From contig BGZK01000291.1 in NCBI GenBank assembly GCA_005406025.1, positions 310,001 through 374,000 of the forward strand: 64,000 bases of DNA, in the 5' to 3' direction. Of the stretch, positions 46,401 to 58,193 are shown one piece after another (position 1 is the first letter of the stretch; every line of letters begins with the position of its first letter). The position numbers and the translations under genes were made by a program. The notes beneath the pieces are model-generated. The model saw nothing but the letters and a program-made list of their open reading frames with translations, did no database searches and had not been told where the DNA came from. The stretch comes from Eumeta japonica. Taxonomy: Eukaryota; Arthropoda; Insecta; Lepidoptera; Psychidae.

Positions 46401-48210
46401 AATCGCAGTATACTAAATACGGATGCGTTAGTTTTAGCAATGATGAGGCGGAGTGCCATGACACGTCGGCTTGATGAGACTGCATCACGTTCACGTTTGG
46501 GTAGGACTAGCCAAGTCAAACTAGGCGTGGTAAAGTACTAAAAATTGGTTAACTGGCCGGACCTGATCTAACTACATCTATAGCACATCCACGATTTGAA
46601 AGGCACTTTTAATCGGTTGCTCCTGGCTGGAGTCATGTCAGCCGTTAACATGGACAGAGATTTTAGATCGGTTTAAGAACATTTGCCACTTTCCTCACAA
46701 GCATGCCCCTCCACCTATGTGCACTGAGCCCGCATGGGTGGACTACAACCCTTTATAATTAAATTGACATTTATTCTTACAATGGAATATACATAGGTCG
46801 TTACACAAATCAATGCAGTAGCACATATACTTTTGATATTGATAGAACCTTCTTCACCATAGCGTCGTTACTATCGAGTCATTACTCAGTTTGTACGAGT
46901 TTTATAATGTCGAACATACTCACCGTATGTGAGATAGATATGCTTTATGACATTTCGCAATGAAATAAATAGAAAATACGTAGGTAGATAAATACCTTCT
47001 ATAAAAGAATATAAGCTGATTTTGATATTCTAAAGATATTAAACAATCCTCCACGCCACTATACGCACCAAACTTTTTTCTATAAGTTTATAGCTCTATA
47101 ATGTTTAGTTAATTAGTTTTATCAATGACTGTATTACACATTGGACTTTTATTACAGATGCCAAGCGTCTAGCAAACTATCACATGGTTTAATCTTTAAA
47201 CAGGTCTTTCATACTGAAATTATTTTTTTTTTGTGCCAGTAAGCCATAGTGTATTGTGTTGAAACACAGATAAAAACGAAATTATCATAATGACTTGGGA
47301 AGTTATTTTAAGGTATACCCTATTTAAATAAAAGATGTCATTCGTTATCGCGGCTAAAGAAAATATTATCTCAATTCTTGAACCAGCTTTCAGTCGTGTT
47401 ATTCTTTAGACATGTGAAGTTGGTAACATCATTGAAAGAACATGGACATGATTATAGTTTCTTCGAAACGTCTCATACCATACAGAAGTTACTTTGCTTC
47501 AGACGTTGTGGATCCTCTACTGGGCATTCCACTTACATTTCCAGCACATGACATCCTGGGCTGCCTGTTACCAACGGTGACCCACCGTTGACCAGGTCGT
47601 CAGTACATCCAGTAAGAGACCATCACATCCTGCGTCATCGTATGTCGCATGTATGTTGTAGCGACTAAAAATTTTTTTCCCAGCGGTTGTCAGTTCTACA
47701 AGCGACATCCTGTTGCCATTTACCATTTACATTTACATTCAACAATACTGATTCCGTAAGTTAAGTCGATTACTTAGATTTTTGAGTTAGAAGAACTAGA
47801 AAAAAAGCGGAAAACATTTGAGTCTGGTCTGCAAGATCGATAATGAGATTCTTTTTAATCATTGCATTGATTTTTAAGTAAAAAAGAATGGAATGACATT
47901 ATATTTTTGCTAACCCTAAGTTTAATTTAACATATATATTCTAAATTTTTAATTAAACAAAAAGACTTGAATGTAGATAACTGTGAAGTTATTGTGTATA
48001 GTAATGCTATTAAAAGACATCTTAAACTCCATTTGACAAGAAACTGATGGCAAAAATTTTCAACGGTTTACAATTCGTTATTTTTAAGAGATTTTAATTT
48101 TGGTATGATATTTAACCTGTTTTGATATGTTTTGTTTGATATGATATAACTGTTTTGCTAAATATCATAACTTAATTGTATTGTATGAGGTGTTAATTCG
48201 CGTCCACAGT
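46401..48210. other. Gene-free stretch
   Basis: No gene recognised. A perfect 8-bp stem with a 3-base loop, CAACGGTG/CACCGTTG, lies at 47572-47590. The text around 46.68-46.75 kb (GCACTGAGCCCGCATGGGTG) may belong to an unrecognised repeat. Confidence 0.45.
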
Positions 48211-48213
48211 AGG

Positions 48214-49290
48214 CAAATGATTGAATATTGATTTCAGAGATTGACAGATATCGAACACCTAAGCAAGTGTTATTTATTACTATAATTATCTAATTCCGCC
48301 AACTATTAAATTGTTTAGTTCTACGTACGTTTCATGCCAACAAGGCACATCTTCAGGAAATTGCCGACAGTCACATCCACCAGGGTGCGGGCGTTAAAAC
48401 AACCAACACAACCTCGTTACAGGCAGGCCCTGTCATGCAATGGTCAAAGAGCGACGAATTATTAAGACAGCCACAGATCACCACCGATAGACATGCTTGT
48501 CAAATGTCACAGACTAACCATCACAACATTACCCAAGTAGTTACAGGCAAGCGTCAATAATGGCGATTTATAAACGTCAATTTGGTCGTTGAGCATATTA
48601 TTATTATCTTTATGTTTTAAAATTTCAAAGGATTCCAAAACATTCAAACGTATTCTCACACATACAAGACATCGAATTTGTGATCATTATTAAGCTTATG
48701 ACCGGTTTCTAATAGATGTTTAGCAAAATGGGATCTGTCTGATTTATTATTTTAAAGGCCGAAATATGTTCTTTATATTCTTTTCAAAGCAACGTCCGGT
48801 TTGTCCTATATATATTGATTTACAGTCATCACAAGTTAATTTATAAATTCCAGATTTTTTATTATTGTGTAATTTATCTTTATTGTTACATAAAGTTTTC
48901 AAATTATTATTTGTTTTAAGGCCGTATAAATATTATGTTTTTAATAATCTTGAAATTTTCTCCGAAATTGTACCAAAATATGTCAAACTAGCTATATATT
49001 TCTTGATCTTTAGATTGTGTTGGATAGATACTTTTATTTATAATACTTTTTGTTTTATTAATGAGGTCCATCAATACATTTTACTATATCCGTTTGCCAA
49101 TGCTATACTGTAAATGGTATTTAATTCTAAAGAAATTATGATTATTAAGGGTATGGTGAATAACCGATGTATCATTGATTATAAGCACCAATTGTGTTGC
49201 CATGGATGAACAAGAAAGAAATCTGGGTAATTGTAAATATCTATTACACGATGGGTTTTCTTCCTCATTTTAAATTGTATTCTGGTTGGA
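48214..49290 (-). pseudogene. Penelope-like element fragment, left inverted arm
   Basis: Minus-strand frames give KLHNNK, IYKLTCDDCKSIYIGQTGR and KEYKEHISAFK. That is the CXXC-bearing GIY-YIG endonuclease region that follows reverse transcriptase in Penelope-like elements. Upstream, AYNQ*YIGYSP and related text covers the RT C-terminal end and carries a deletion of about 60 bp relative to the right arm. Its outer end at 48214 (CAAATGATTGAATATTGATT) is the inverse of the outer end of the right arm. Many stops and shifts show that it is dead. Confidence 0.75.
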
Positions 49291-49489
49291 TATTCAAAGT
49301 ATGATGGAATCAATTGTTTCTTCAATCTATTTGAAATTAAGGCAGCTATGTATTCACCTTTAAGTCCATTAATTTTGAAATTGGATGGATGAATTCGAAA
49401 TTAAGCATATTTAAAAACAATAATCCTATTATTTTAGATAATACACGATATTATTATGTGTTTAATAATTTAGAATTAGATCATTCATA

Positions 49490-50579
49490 AAATTTAATGG
49501 CATACACCCCAAAATTCAATTTAAACTAGAGGAAGAAACAAACAATTTATAAATTTTTAGATTAACCAGAAAAAAATATAGACATGAATAAAATATATAG
49601 AAAACCCACACTTTTGGATATTCAATACCATTTCTTCTTGTCATCCATAACACAAATCGATAAATCAATGATACATCGGTTATTCCATACCGAATTATCA
49701 TTTTCCAAAGATTAAAAAGTATATATAAACGGATATAGCAAATGTATGATGGACTCATTAATAAAAACAAAAAGTATTATAAATAAAGTATCTATCCAAC
49801 ACAATCTAAAGATCAAAAGAAATATATAGCTAGTTTGACATATTTTGACAAATTTAGAAAATTTCAAGATTATTAAAAAACATAATATTTATACCCTTTA
49901 AAACAAATAATAATTTGAAAACTTTATGTAACAATAAAGATAAATTACACAATAATAAAAATCTGGAATTTATAAATTAACTTGTGATGACTGTAAATCA
50001 ATATATATAGGACAAACCGGACGTTGCTTTGAAAAAGATATAAAGAACATATTTCGGCCTTTAAAATAATAAATCAGACAGATCCCATTTTGCTAAACAT
50101 CTATTAGAAACCGGTTAAAAGATTAATAATGACAATGTGGATGTCTGTTGTTTGAATGGTTGGAATTTATTTGAAAATTTAAAACATAAAGATAATAATA
50201 TGCTCAACGACCAAATTGACGTTTATAAATCGCCATTATTGGACGCTTGCCTACTTGGGTAATGTTGGTGATGGTTTGCTGTGACATTTGACAAGCATGT
50301 CTATCGGTGGTGATCTGTGGCTGTCTTAATAATGTTTTCGTCGCTTTTGACCATGCATGACAGCCCTGTCTAACGAGGTTGTGTTGGTTGTTTTAACGCT
50401 CCTGCACCCTGGTGGATGTGACTGTCGGCAATTTCCTGAAGATGTGCCTTGTTGGCATGAAACGTACGTAGAAATAAACAATTTAATAGTTGGCGGAATT
50501 AGATAATTATAGTAATAAATAACACTTGCTTAGGTGTTCGATATCTGTCAATCCTCTGGAATCAATATTCAATCATTTG
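49490..50579 (+). pseudogene. Penelope-like element fragment, right inverted arm
   Basis: Plus-strand frames read IHPKIQFKLEEETN (conserved IHPxIxFTLExE), RKKYRHE, SIPFLLVIH, INDTSVI, then YIASLTYFDK and the GIY-YIG/CDDC region (CDDCKSIYIGQTGR at about 49983-50030) with KEHISAFK. The 3' part (GTTGGCATGAAACGTACGTA, TAGTTGGCGGAATTAGATAA) is non-coding and very like the left arm. It is disabled by stops. It ends CAATCATTTG at 50579. Both arms point outwards at their 3' ends. Confidence 0.8.
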
Positions 50580-52260
50580 GATAGAGATTCGTAGTGGAGA
50601 GGCAGATTCGAGGGTCAGCGGTGGGTTGCATGCTGCATGTTAATACATGTTGCAGGCAAGCGTCTATCATATAACTGTTTTGATATGATATTTAACCGTC
50701 TTAAATATGCCATCAACGAACATCACAACTCTGACCACAGTCAATCACCTTATTGTCCAATCATATAATATTATTACATCGCGGTCGGTTCCAACGAAGA
50801 CAATTTTTCGCTTAACACCCAAGGTCCGAACCTTGTGGCTGAGTTTTTGCCCCCACAGAAATCTACTCCACGGCAACAGCACAAGTAACTCCTCGGGGAC
50901 GAGTACAATTTCGAAGGGCATTAGTTAAACGGTAATGCGATGCGTGCCCCAGATAGCGGAGGGACTGTGACCAGGGCTAATTAGGTCCCGCAACTTCGGG
51001 CCCTTGTATATTCCGGAACTTGGCTCGTTATCACGGCCCCACTTTGTTGTTTGGCTTTTTTTTCACCGTTGAATGTTTTTGTAGTAGTGTGGTTCGTATC
51101 CCATTAAACAGGTTTACGGTTAATTTATACTAGAAATGATCATTGATTGTTTCGCTGGTAACACTTACCGGAAGTATATTGCATAGTGTTAGAAGATAAT
51201 TATTAAATTCTAGAAGAAAATTTCGAGTTGATACGAGCCGTTTATTCATATAAGATCGTCGAGAATTTTATGAAAATTTTAGAATCCTCAGGTCATGTAA
51301 ATATTTAAGAGAATAAGGAATATATTGTCTCCAGCACATCTATATGATAATATGGGTTTTTATAGTTAAATTTGGTATCATCGGAAAGGTCTTAACTTGA
51401 ATTTGCGCAATTTGTGCATTTTCATGGACTCGTATGTTTTCGGCAACAGTTACAATAATTTACCACGTTAAATTTTCAGAGTAGTTTTATTTAACACCAG
51501 AATCCATTTGTTTACTTTTTATTTCATTTTGTATACATGAATGTGGTTGAGAGTAAAATATCAAGTTATATACTTTTACAATAAGTTAAAAAATAACTAT
51601 GAATTACATAAATCACAGAAATGAAACAAGTTCTATAGTAACTCTGGATAGCTACAGTTCTTTTAATTTCCATTTTAATTTTCGACGTTCACATAGTGAC
51701 TGCTTCTTTCTAATACGTATTATTTGATAAACGCATATCAATTCAAGGTTTTTTTTTTTAAATGTGGGTACTTATGAAAATACGAACCATACATGATTTC
51801 ACTCCACATTCTTTTTCACATTTTTTTTTTCTTGAGATCCTATTAGTCATTTTGTGAATTCACAGTGAATTTTCAATAATCTAAGAAAAAAAAACAGCTA
51901 AGTAGCAGTTACACTTCCACATATATGGTCCCACACTAACGAACCAAAAGGTGTGAAATTTGCAATCGCACTGACTTTAAATCAAACAAGTATCGAGTCA
52001 CTCGTTATAAATTTGAAAACTTTGATGTAATACTGGCATAAGTATATTGCAACAAAGTAACCCTAGCGTATGTTTAAAAATAGAGATGAGATGAAAAGTA
52101 AACACACATAAAAACAGAAGATATATATTAAGAATTTAATTATGAGACATTGAGTTAGAATAATTCGCTATGGAACCCCTTAAGTACTTTTGGTTGATAG
52201 CACTTGATTTGTGAACGCACGAATCACAAAAATAAAATTATCAGCACTTAAATTTCAATA
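50580..52260. other. Gene-free stretch
   Basis: A GC-richer block at 50.93-51.05 kb (GGGCTAATTAGGTCCCGCAA, TTCCGGAACTTGGCTCG) may be regulatory. The remainder is AT-rich without a recognised gene. Confidence 0.45.
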
Positions 52261-52261
52261 T

Positions 52262-52404
52262 GTATATGTGTGTTTATGTGTGTGCGCGTTTATGCGCGTG
52301 TGCGCAACACATGTGTGCATATGCGTGTGTGCATGCGTGCGTGTGTGCGTGCATGCGTGCGTGCGTGCGTGTGTGTGTGTGTGTGTGTGTGTGAGTGTGT
52401 GTCC
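52262..52404. repeat. (GT)n / (CGTG)n microsatellite
   Basis: GTGTGTTTATGTGTGTGCGC leads into CGTG/CATG units and then a GT run to about 52393. Same mixed composition as the array at 21.8 kb. Its Cys/Val frames are artefacts. Confidence 0.9.
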
Positions 52405-53200
52405 CTGTCTAAATATTCCTCAACAAGTTGTTCCGCACGTTTTTTGAAAGTACACAAGTCATATATTATGTAAAAAATAGACGTAAAAATGTTAAATTTA
52501 AGATAAATAAAAAAAGATTTATTACACTCTGGAATATTCTAACCCAAAAATAAATTCGTTTGAAATGTCAACATGTATAGATCGAGGCGACGAAGAGTAA
52601 GTAGAACAATTTATAGGGTACTTAATCTCAAATTTTTTTTCGACAAATTATATTGCTCTTTTTATTATTTACCTTGTGAACTCAGTTCGTAACAATATGT
52701 TTGAATAGTTGGATACGTCGGTAGAATACCTATTAAAATTCATATGCACACCTTTATGGGTGATAATTACTTATAACTACTAGAAAGTGAAAATTATGGA
52801 TACCTCAAAATTTGTAAAGAGATTTTTTTCAAGATAATATTTGTTATTTATTTATAAAACCCCATTGTTATAAGTTTTATAAAATATGCAGTGGAAAAGT
52901 CAAAAGAGGACACAAAATTAATAAATTTGGAAACTAATATACGTCAACCATAAATCCGAGCAAAAAAAATCGCTGAAGAACATTTAATTTGTATTTAACT
53001 ACACGTAGCTATCCAAAACAACATCCTACACAATGGAGTGCGCAAAGTAAATTTTTCGTCCCGCAATTTCATGTACGGGAAGCTATTCCTAAATTTTTTA
53101 CATATTTTTTTTCCAAAATTGTATAACGGTTCACATAGGGCATCAGCCTGCATAATTTTATAAAAAAATTTAATAATAAGAAACGAGGGAATTATAATGC
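52405..53200. other. AT-rich spacer
   Basis: No gene recognised. It may include worn parts of the repeat that follows. Confidence 0.45.
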
Positions 53201-53204
53201 TATG

Positions 53205-53282
53205 GCGTAAAGGCAGACGGACGGACATGACAAATTATAAGGATTCCGTTTTTCGTCTTCGAGTGCGGAATCCTAAAAATCG
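53205..53282 (-). repeat. Lepidopteran GGTTCCG repeat, copy 4
   Basis: GGCAGACGGACGGACATGAC, then AAGGATTCCGTTTTTCGTCT and GCGGAATCCTAAAAAT. Same order and orientation as copy 1, with only two CGGA units. Confidence 0.6.
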
Positions 53283-54050
53283 TGTGACCTTTTTACATTT
53301 CATTCGTTACGTGCGGCGTGTTATCTGCTTTATTTCCGTCGACACGTTGTTGTATTTCAAACTGTACAATTTATCTAACAAAATCATTATTCTTCCCATA
53401 ATTATGTCTTATTTTTAGGTTCTATTTCTTAGTCTTATAATAATTATTATTAACTTTTTAGTTAAGCTATTATTTTCACTTATGGTAACTGAACTTGAAT
53501 ACAGAAAATATTCAGTTCGTCTAATGATGAGTGACGCCTAAATAAATATGTGAAAATCATTTCTTAAAATTTCATTCTCTAAGTGAATGTCATTCAATCA
53601 GTAATAATGCGACATAATTAAATTGTAATAACACTAATCTTAATAAGTTCATTGATAAAGATTTAGGAAGGCATTTGTGCTACAGGTTTCGTATGTGTAT
53701 TTACTGATAATAATTGTTAGTAAATAATAACTGATACTATAGCATATTGCATACTTTTGAAATTTCGATTTTGACACTAACTTGAAGGGAAATTTTTCTA
53801 ACCTAAGTTTTCCGGTAGATCTAGTTTAGATCAATTTCAGTTTCGTAACTATAGTGATTTCCCGAACAAAGAATTGAGTATATACATAATCATCACCAAC
53901 AGGTTACTACTGGTTATAGTTTAATTTTCAGGTAGTAGCACTTTACGCAATCTCATTAGGCATATTCATCAAAATAAATTTCTATATCGATATTTTTAAA
54001 AAAATGCAATACAGTTACCGAAGAAATCGTAAATATTTTACTTTAACGAC
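53283..54050. other. AT-rich spacer
   Basis: No gene or repeat recognised. Confidence 0.5.
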
Positions 54051-54084
54051 GCGCATTTCAATATATTTAAATACAAGCAAATTG

Positions 54085-54560
54085 GTCGGTGACAAAAACT
54101 ACTACACATAATCGTCACAACCGCTGGACTACCCTCGGCAGCAAACCTTTTTACTTCAGTGTTCTTAGGGTCTACAATACAAGTACGCCGACAATCGGTT
54201 TCATCCTGCGTAAATTGCGACTTTTGAGAACATTTCATTATCCAAGCGGCGGGTCGATCGCGGGTACCGAGGCTTGTTCGCCGTCGGCGTTCCTCAAAGA
54301 GAGACCCCGTTTCGCGCCGCTTCGCGCGCAAAAAGCCCAATTTTTTGGGTTAATCGTGATCCCCCTTAAGATCGCTCCGCCGGTAACGTCAAATGAAATA
54401 TTTCCCAATCTGTTGCGAGCGGCGCGTGATGGATTTATCTAATTGTGTTGAAGAATCACTCGAGAATTGTCGTTTGATAAGGCGGCCGCCCGCCGCGCCC
54501 GCGCCAGCCCACGTTTACCTAGTTTCGCGATGATTTATTATTATGATGATTTATCTCTCT
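54085..54560. other. GC-rich island
   Basis: Rises to GGCGGCCGCCCGCCGCGCCC at about 54480 and then GCGATGATTTATTATTATGA, which holds Hox/Exd-like TGATTTAT cores. Overlapping frames on both strands (100 and 117 codons) have no domains. It could be an enhancer or an unrecognised first exon. I cannot tell which. Confidence 0.35.
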
Positions 54561-56410
54561 TGAAATAGATAGCGAGCCCGGTGTTTAGCAATGATTTTTT
54601 GCCTGGTACCAATCGATATTATTAAATAGTATGGAGACGGATAAGAATCATAGATCTTCGGAAGTAGGAAAGTCTGTAGATATGTGGTAAGAACATAAAT
54701 ACGAAAATAAGAAATATGGGACGATACTATGACATCAAATTGCTATACACATTTTCGGATAAATAGCTATATACGTATTGTGAACGTTTATAATTCAATT
54801 ATTACTGTATACATAAAAATAAAAAACTAAAAAAAATTACTGATCAACTAATACTGAAAATACGATTTCTAAAATATTTTATTTTCAAGCAATCTGTACC
54901 TAACTTTTTATCTTTTTCAATATAAAAATATGAATAATATCAAAACAAAACTAAATTTCACATTAGACTTAAATATATAACACCAAAATAATGTGTCTTC
55001 AGGAACACATTGTTTACATCAGTATACGCGTGACATATTAAGTAATATACATGTGATATGATAACTTTTGTACAAAAAAGAGTTACATTACAATCATTAG
55101 CGCACTGATAAAAAAAGAAGGAATTCAGAAGCATGAGAGTCAAACCGCAGAACTTCTCGCGTACCCACACTCGCCACGCCATAGAGGCTATCATAAAAGA
55201 CACCACAACGCAAAAAGCAGAATTCACTAGAATGTGAAAAGTTATACGAAATTTATCAAGTAAAAGATTTTAAACATCAGCTAATATAATATTAAATGGG
55301 GTATATAGTAAAAATACAAATATATCAACCTATAATGCATTAACTTTTCATTTTATACTATTATAATGTTTCATTTTACAAGTAAGTCCCCTGTGAAAAT
55401 TTCATACTGAGTAAATAAAATAATCTGAAAAACATATTTCAACCATTTTAAGTTCAAGCCTTAAAAAGTTCATTTTCTTAAAGAATTCTTCTTTTACATC
55501 TATATTTGCTTTCTGTAAAAATAACATTATTTTAATACTTAACAGAAGAACTAATCGAGGTAGGAACCCAGATTAGGTCACAAGTCAACTTCTGAGTGAC
55601 GTCATTGCAGAAAATTGTAATATTGCTTTAACGCTCATTTGAATAATGACTGCTTAAAATGTTTGCTTATCTTGAGTACACAGGCAATTTAACGGTCATC
55701 TCGAAAATTATTATTTTTAATACGCGTGCTAGAATATGATTAAACTATGCAATATTTTAGTTTTATATTTTGGCTTCAGGTCGCCGAGATTCGTACGTCG
55801 AGGAAAATCGAAGGACGGAGGGCAGTGTTCAGCAGTCGATGTCCAATGGCTGAAACGCACGAATATAATATTGCGGATTTTCGGAAGTTTTCATAGGTAT
55901 ACTTGTGCTTACATTTTAAAAATGTCGTTTATGATTTAGGTGCCTCACCCGCCAAAAAAAAATATTGGCATAAAATCTGCATGTCGCAAAAGATCCACCA
56001 TAATCTTCAACAACATGTGAAACACCCCAACGTAGACCGAGTTAATGCGAGACTCTGACCCGATTTTCGTTCGCAAGAGGAGACGCATGCCCAGAAGAAT
56101 GAACACACAACACAACACAAGTTATTGTGTTGTTTCAGGTTTCATTTACTCTACTGTCGAGGCAAACTTACTCACAATCTTTTCATTTCAGATCGTGGGA
56201 TGTATACATTAAGCCTACCAGCTGGTCCAATGCGAATCGGGAACGTATTAACGGTGGACCACATACAAATGATTTCATATAAAAAACTAGTATTTACTTG
56301 TACAGTTGACATAACGTGCTACTACAAACACTCACATTCACTCCTCAGCTCCAAGACAACATCTACCTTTACCCCTACCTACTACCCATGCACACACACG
56401 TGTACAGTAC
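54561..56410. other. Gene-free stretch
   Basis: Mostly AT-rich. A GC-richer patch lies at 55.77-55.87 kb (GGTCGCCGAGATTCGTACGT). No gene recognised. Confidence 0.45.
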
Positions 56411-56412
56411 AA

Positions 56413-56568
56413 CGTACGAAATTCTGTCACTGTGAAGTTAAGTCACGAAAGCGTCGCAATGGCGTAAAAACGCCATTAGACGCGGGTCAAAAGCAGAAAG
56501 GATCAGGGAGCGTTGAACCTGCGCACTACATAATTCGCAGGCAATTCAGAGCGGCATAGTTTCGTGCG
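56413..56568. mobile_element. MITE-like repeat, about 156 bp
   Basis: The ends are roughly inverted: CGTACGAAATTCTG at 56413 and, on the minus strand from 56568, CGCACGAAACTATG. The interior (GAAGTTAAGTCACGAAAGCG, CAATGGCG, GGGAGCGTTG, GCAATTCAGAGCGGC) matches 27590-27710, where a related copy sits inside the LINE relic. It is non-coding. The superfamily was not determined. Confidence 0.55.
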
Positions 56569-56794
56569 TTATACTGTACACATCCACGCTTGAATACACG
56601 CACGCGCATGCACGCACACAGCCACGCAAAAGGAAGCTCCTGCGAGACGGCTATTAGAATGCTAATACTGCCCCAATCTGTGTGAAAACATCGTATATCT
56701 ATAGGGACTAGTAAACTCACAAATGTAAGCATCATTATGAATTTTGCTTTAGCTTTTAAAGCGAATAATTCTCGATATGTCAATACGTAAGGCG

Positions 56795-57915
56795 CACTGA
56801 AAATTTCTGGAATGAATGAGAAAAAAATATTATAAACGGTCAATAATGAATTTATTGTTTCTCAAAATATTCTACTTTAGCATAAATGCACTTTTTTCAT
56901 ACGAATAAACGAATTTTGAAAACACTTTGTCACTTCTCTCTGGTGACATCGGAAACATGTTTTTCATACTCTTCGCCAGCCTCTTCTGTTGATGAAAATG
57001 TTGACCGCGTAATTGGTTCTTATTTATTGCGAACAAAAAAAAAGTCGCAAGGTACCTGGTCGAGACTGTAAGCAGAATTGCTCATAAGTTCTACGTTTTA
57101 CTCCTTCAACAATTTAGTTGTCTGTTTGGCCGTTTGTGAACTGGCATTGCCGTGGTGCAAGATGATATAACGTTTACGGTTATTTTTACGGATTTTGTCA
57201 ATAATTTCCGACAAGAAATGGTCATGTACCAATCACAATTCAGGGTACGGACAGTTTTTAAAAGGGACATGAGCCACGTGTCCAGTTTTATTAAAAAAAG
57301 AAGCAATCATCCGCTTAGAGGCACTTCGCTCGCGCACCACTTTAGTTGCTTTCGGCTCATCTCGATAGACCCATACGACCGATTGCTGCTTTGTTTTGGG
57401 GTCGTAGCAATAAATCCATATTTCGTCACCTGTTATTATGTCCCACACCGAATTTGACCCCCGTTACTTTAATCTGGTAAGCATGGCATTGCACCAGGTG
57501 ACGCGGTCCGTTTTTTAGAGCCTCAGACAATTGTATGGAATCCACCGCGAGCACAGCTATTCCGTAACCAAACGTTTGTGTACACTTACTTGTATTTGAC
57601 TACTGCCTATCCCTAAGGATGCCCGAATCTCATGTTAAGTGACATGCCTGCCTGTTTTGATCATACGGAGCACGGCATCGATGTTTCTGTTGTTCACCGC
57701 TATGGACAGCCGACCGTCATGAAATTCATTACTAAGATTGATAAAACCGCGCTTAAATTCTGCAAACCAATTATAAATAATCATCTTGCATAGTACTTCA
57801 TTGGCAAAAGCAGTTCGAAGTCGAGCGAAGCTCTACTGAGCTGTCAAATTACACTTAAAATCGTAGAAAATCATACTACGAAAATTTTCACGACTTAAAT
57901 CCATAGTGATGAATG
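56795..57915 (-). mobile_element. Dead irritans-type mariner, 5' side cut or abutted
   Basis: Holds a near full-length transposase relic. On the 3' side the text TATAATATTTTTTTCTCATT, CATTCCAGAAATTTTCAGTG and CGCCTTA follows the stop, as mariner 3' ends do. On the 5' side only about 11 bases separate the ATG from another repeat (57916), so the normal 5' leader and inverted end are missing. Confidence 0.75.
56852..57904 (-). pseudogene. Mariner transposase pseudogene (irritans type)
   Basis: From ATG at 57904 the protein reads MDLSRENFRSMIFYDFKCNL, then NWFAEFKRGFINLS (helix-turn-helix part), HEIRASLGIG, SRWIPYN, RVTWCNAML, IITGDEIWIYCYDPKTKQQS (first catalytic Asp) and ERSASKRMIASFFNKTGHVA. 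The second catalytic block is ILHHGNASS, where families have HHDNAS, so the aspartate is Gly. The third block reads YSLDQVPCD with its Asp kept. It ends KCIYAKVEYFEKQ and a stop at 56852, the family's normal C terminus. Length is about 351 codons against a usual 345. Numerous internal stops confirm it is inactive. Confidence 0.88.
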
Positions 57916-58193
57916 TTCTAGTCGACAAGTTCAAAATCGTGTTAATTCTTGATAAAGGTCTTAAAATATGTCAGAAAGCTCATTAAATTCGGAATGACGT
58001 CTAGAAAAATGCATTCGAAGGATTTTACTGCACCATAAAAATTGCAATAATTATTAACAAATTAAGATGAAAAAGAAAAGATATTTCGCTTTTTGACAAT
58101 TACTCAAAAACGATTAATATACTTACGGAATTTAAAAAAGGGATTTATAAAGAGGAGAAAAATTCCTTAAAAAGTCTTGACTCCCGAAACTTC
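57916..58193 (+). repeat. 275-bp dispersed repeat, copy 2
   Basis: Colinear with 41989-42262 from TTCTAGTCGACAAGTTCAAA to AAAGTCTTGACTCCCGAAAC. It starts 12 bases from the start codon of the mariner relic, in the place of the mariner's own leader. This suggests either insertion into it or joint rearrangement. Confidence 0.75.

Noticed and set aside
47572..47590. Perfect 8-bp stem with 3-base loop (CAACGGTG/CACCGTTG)
   Set aside because: Stems this short are expected by chance in 64 kb.
52211..52473. Cys/Val-rich frames
   Set aside because: Same reason: they lie on a microsatellite.
54038..54442. 100- and 117-codon frames on opposite strands
   Set aside because: GC-rich island effect. No domain could be named.
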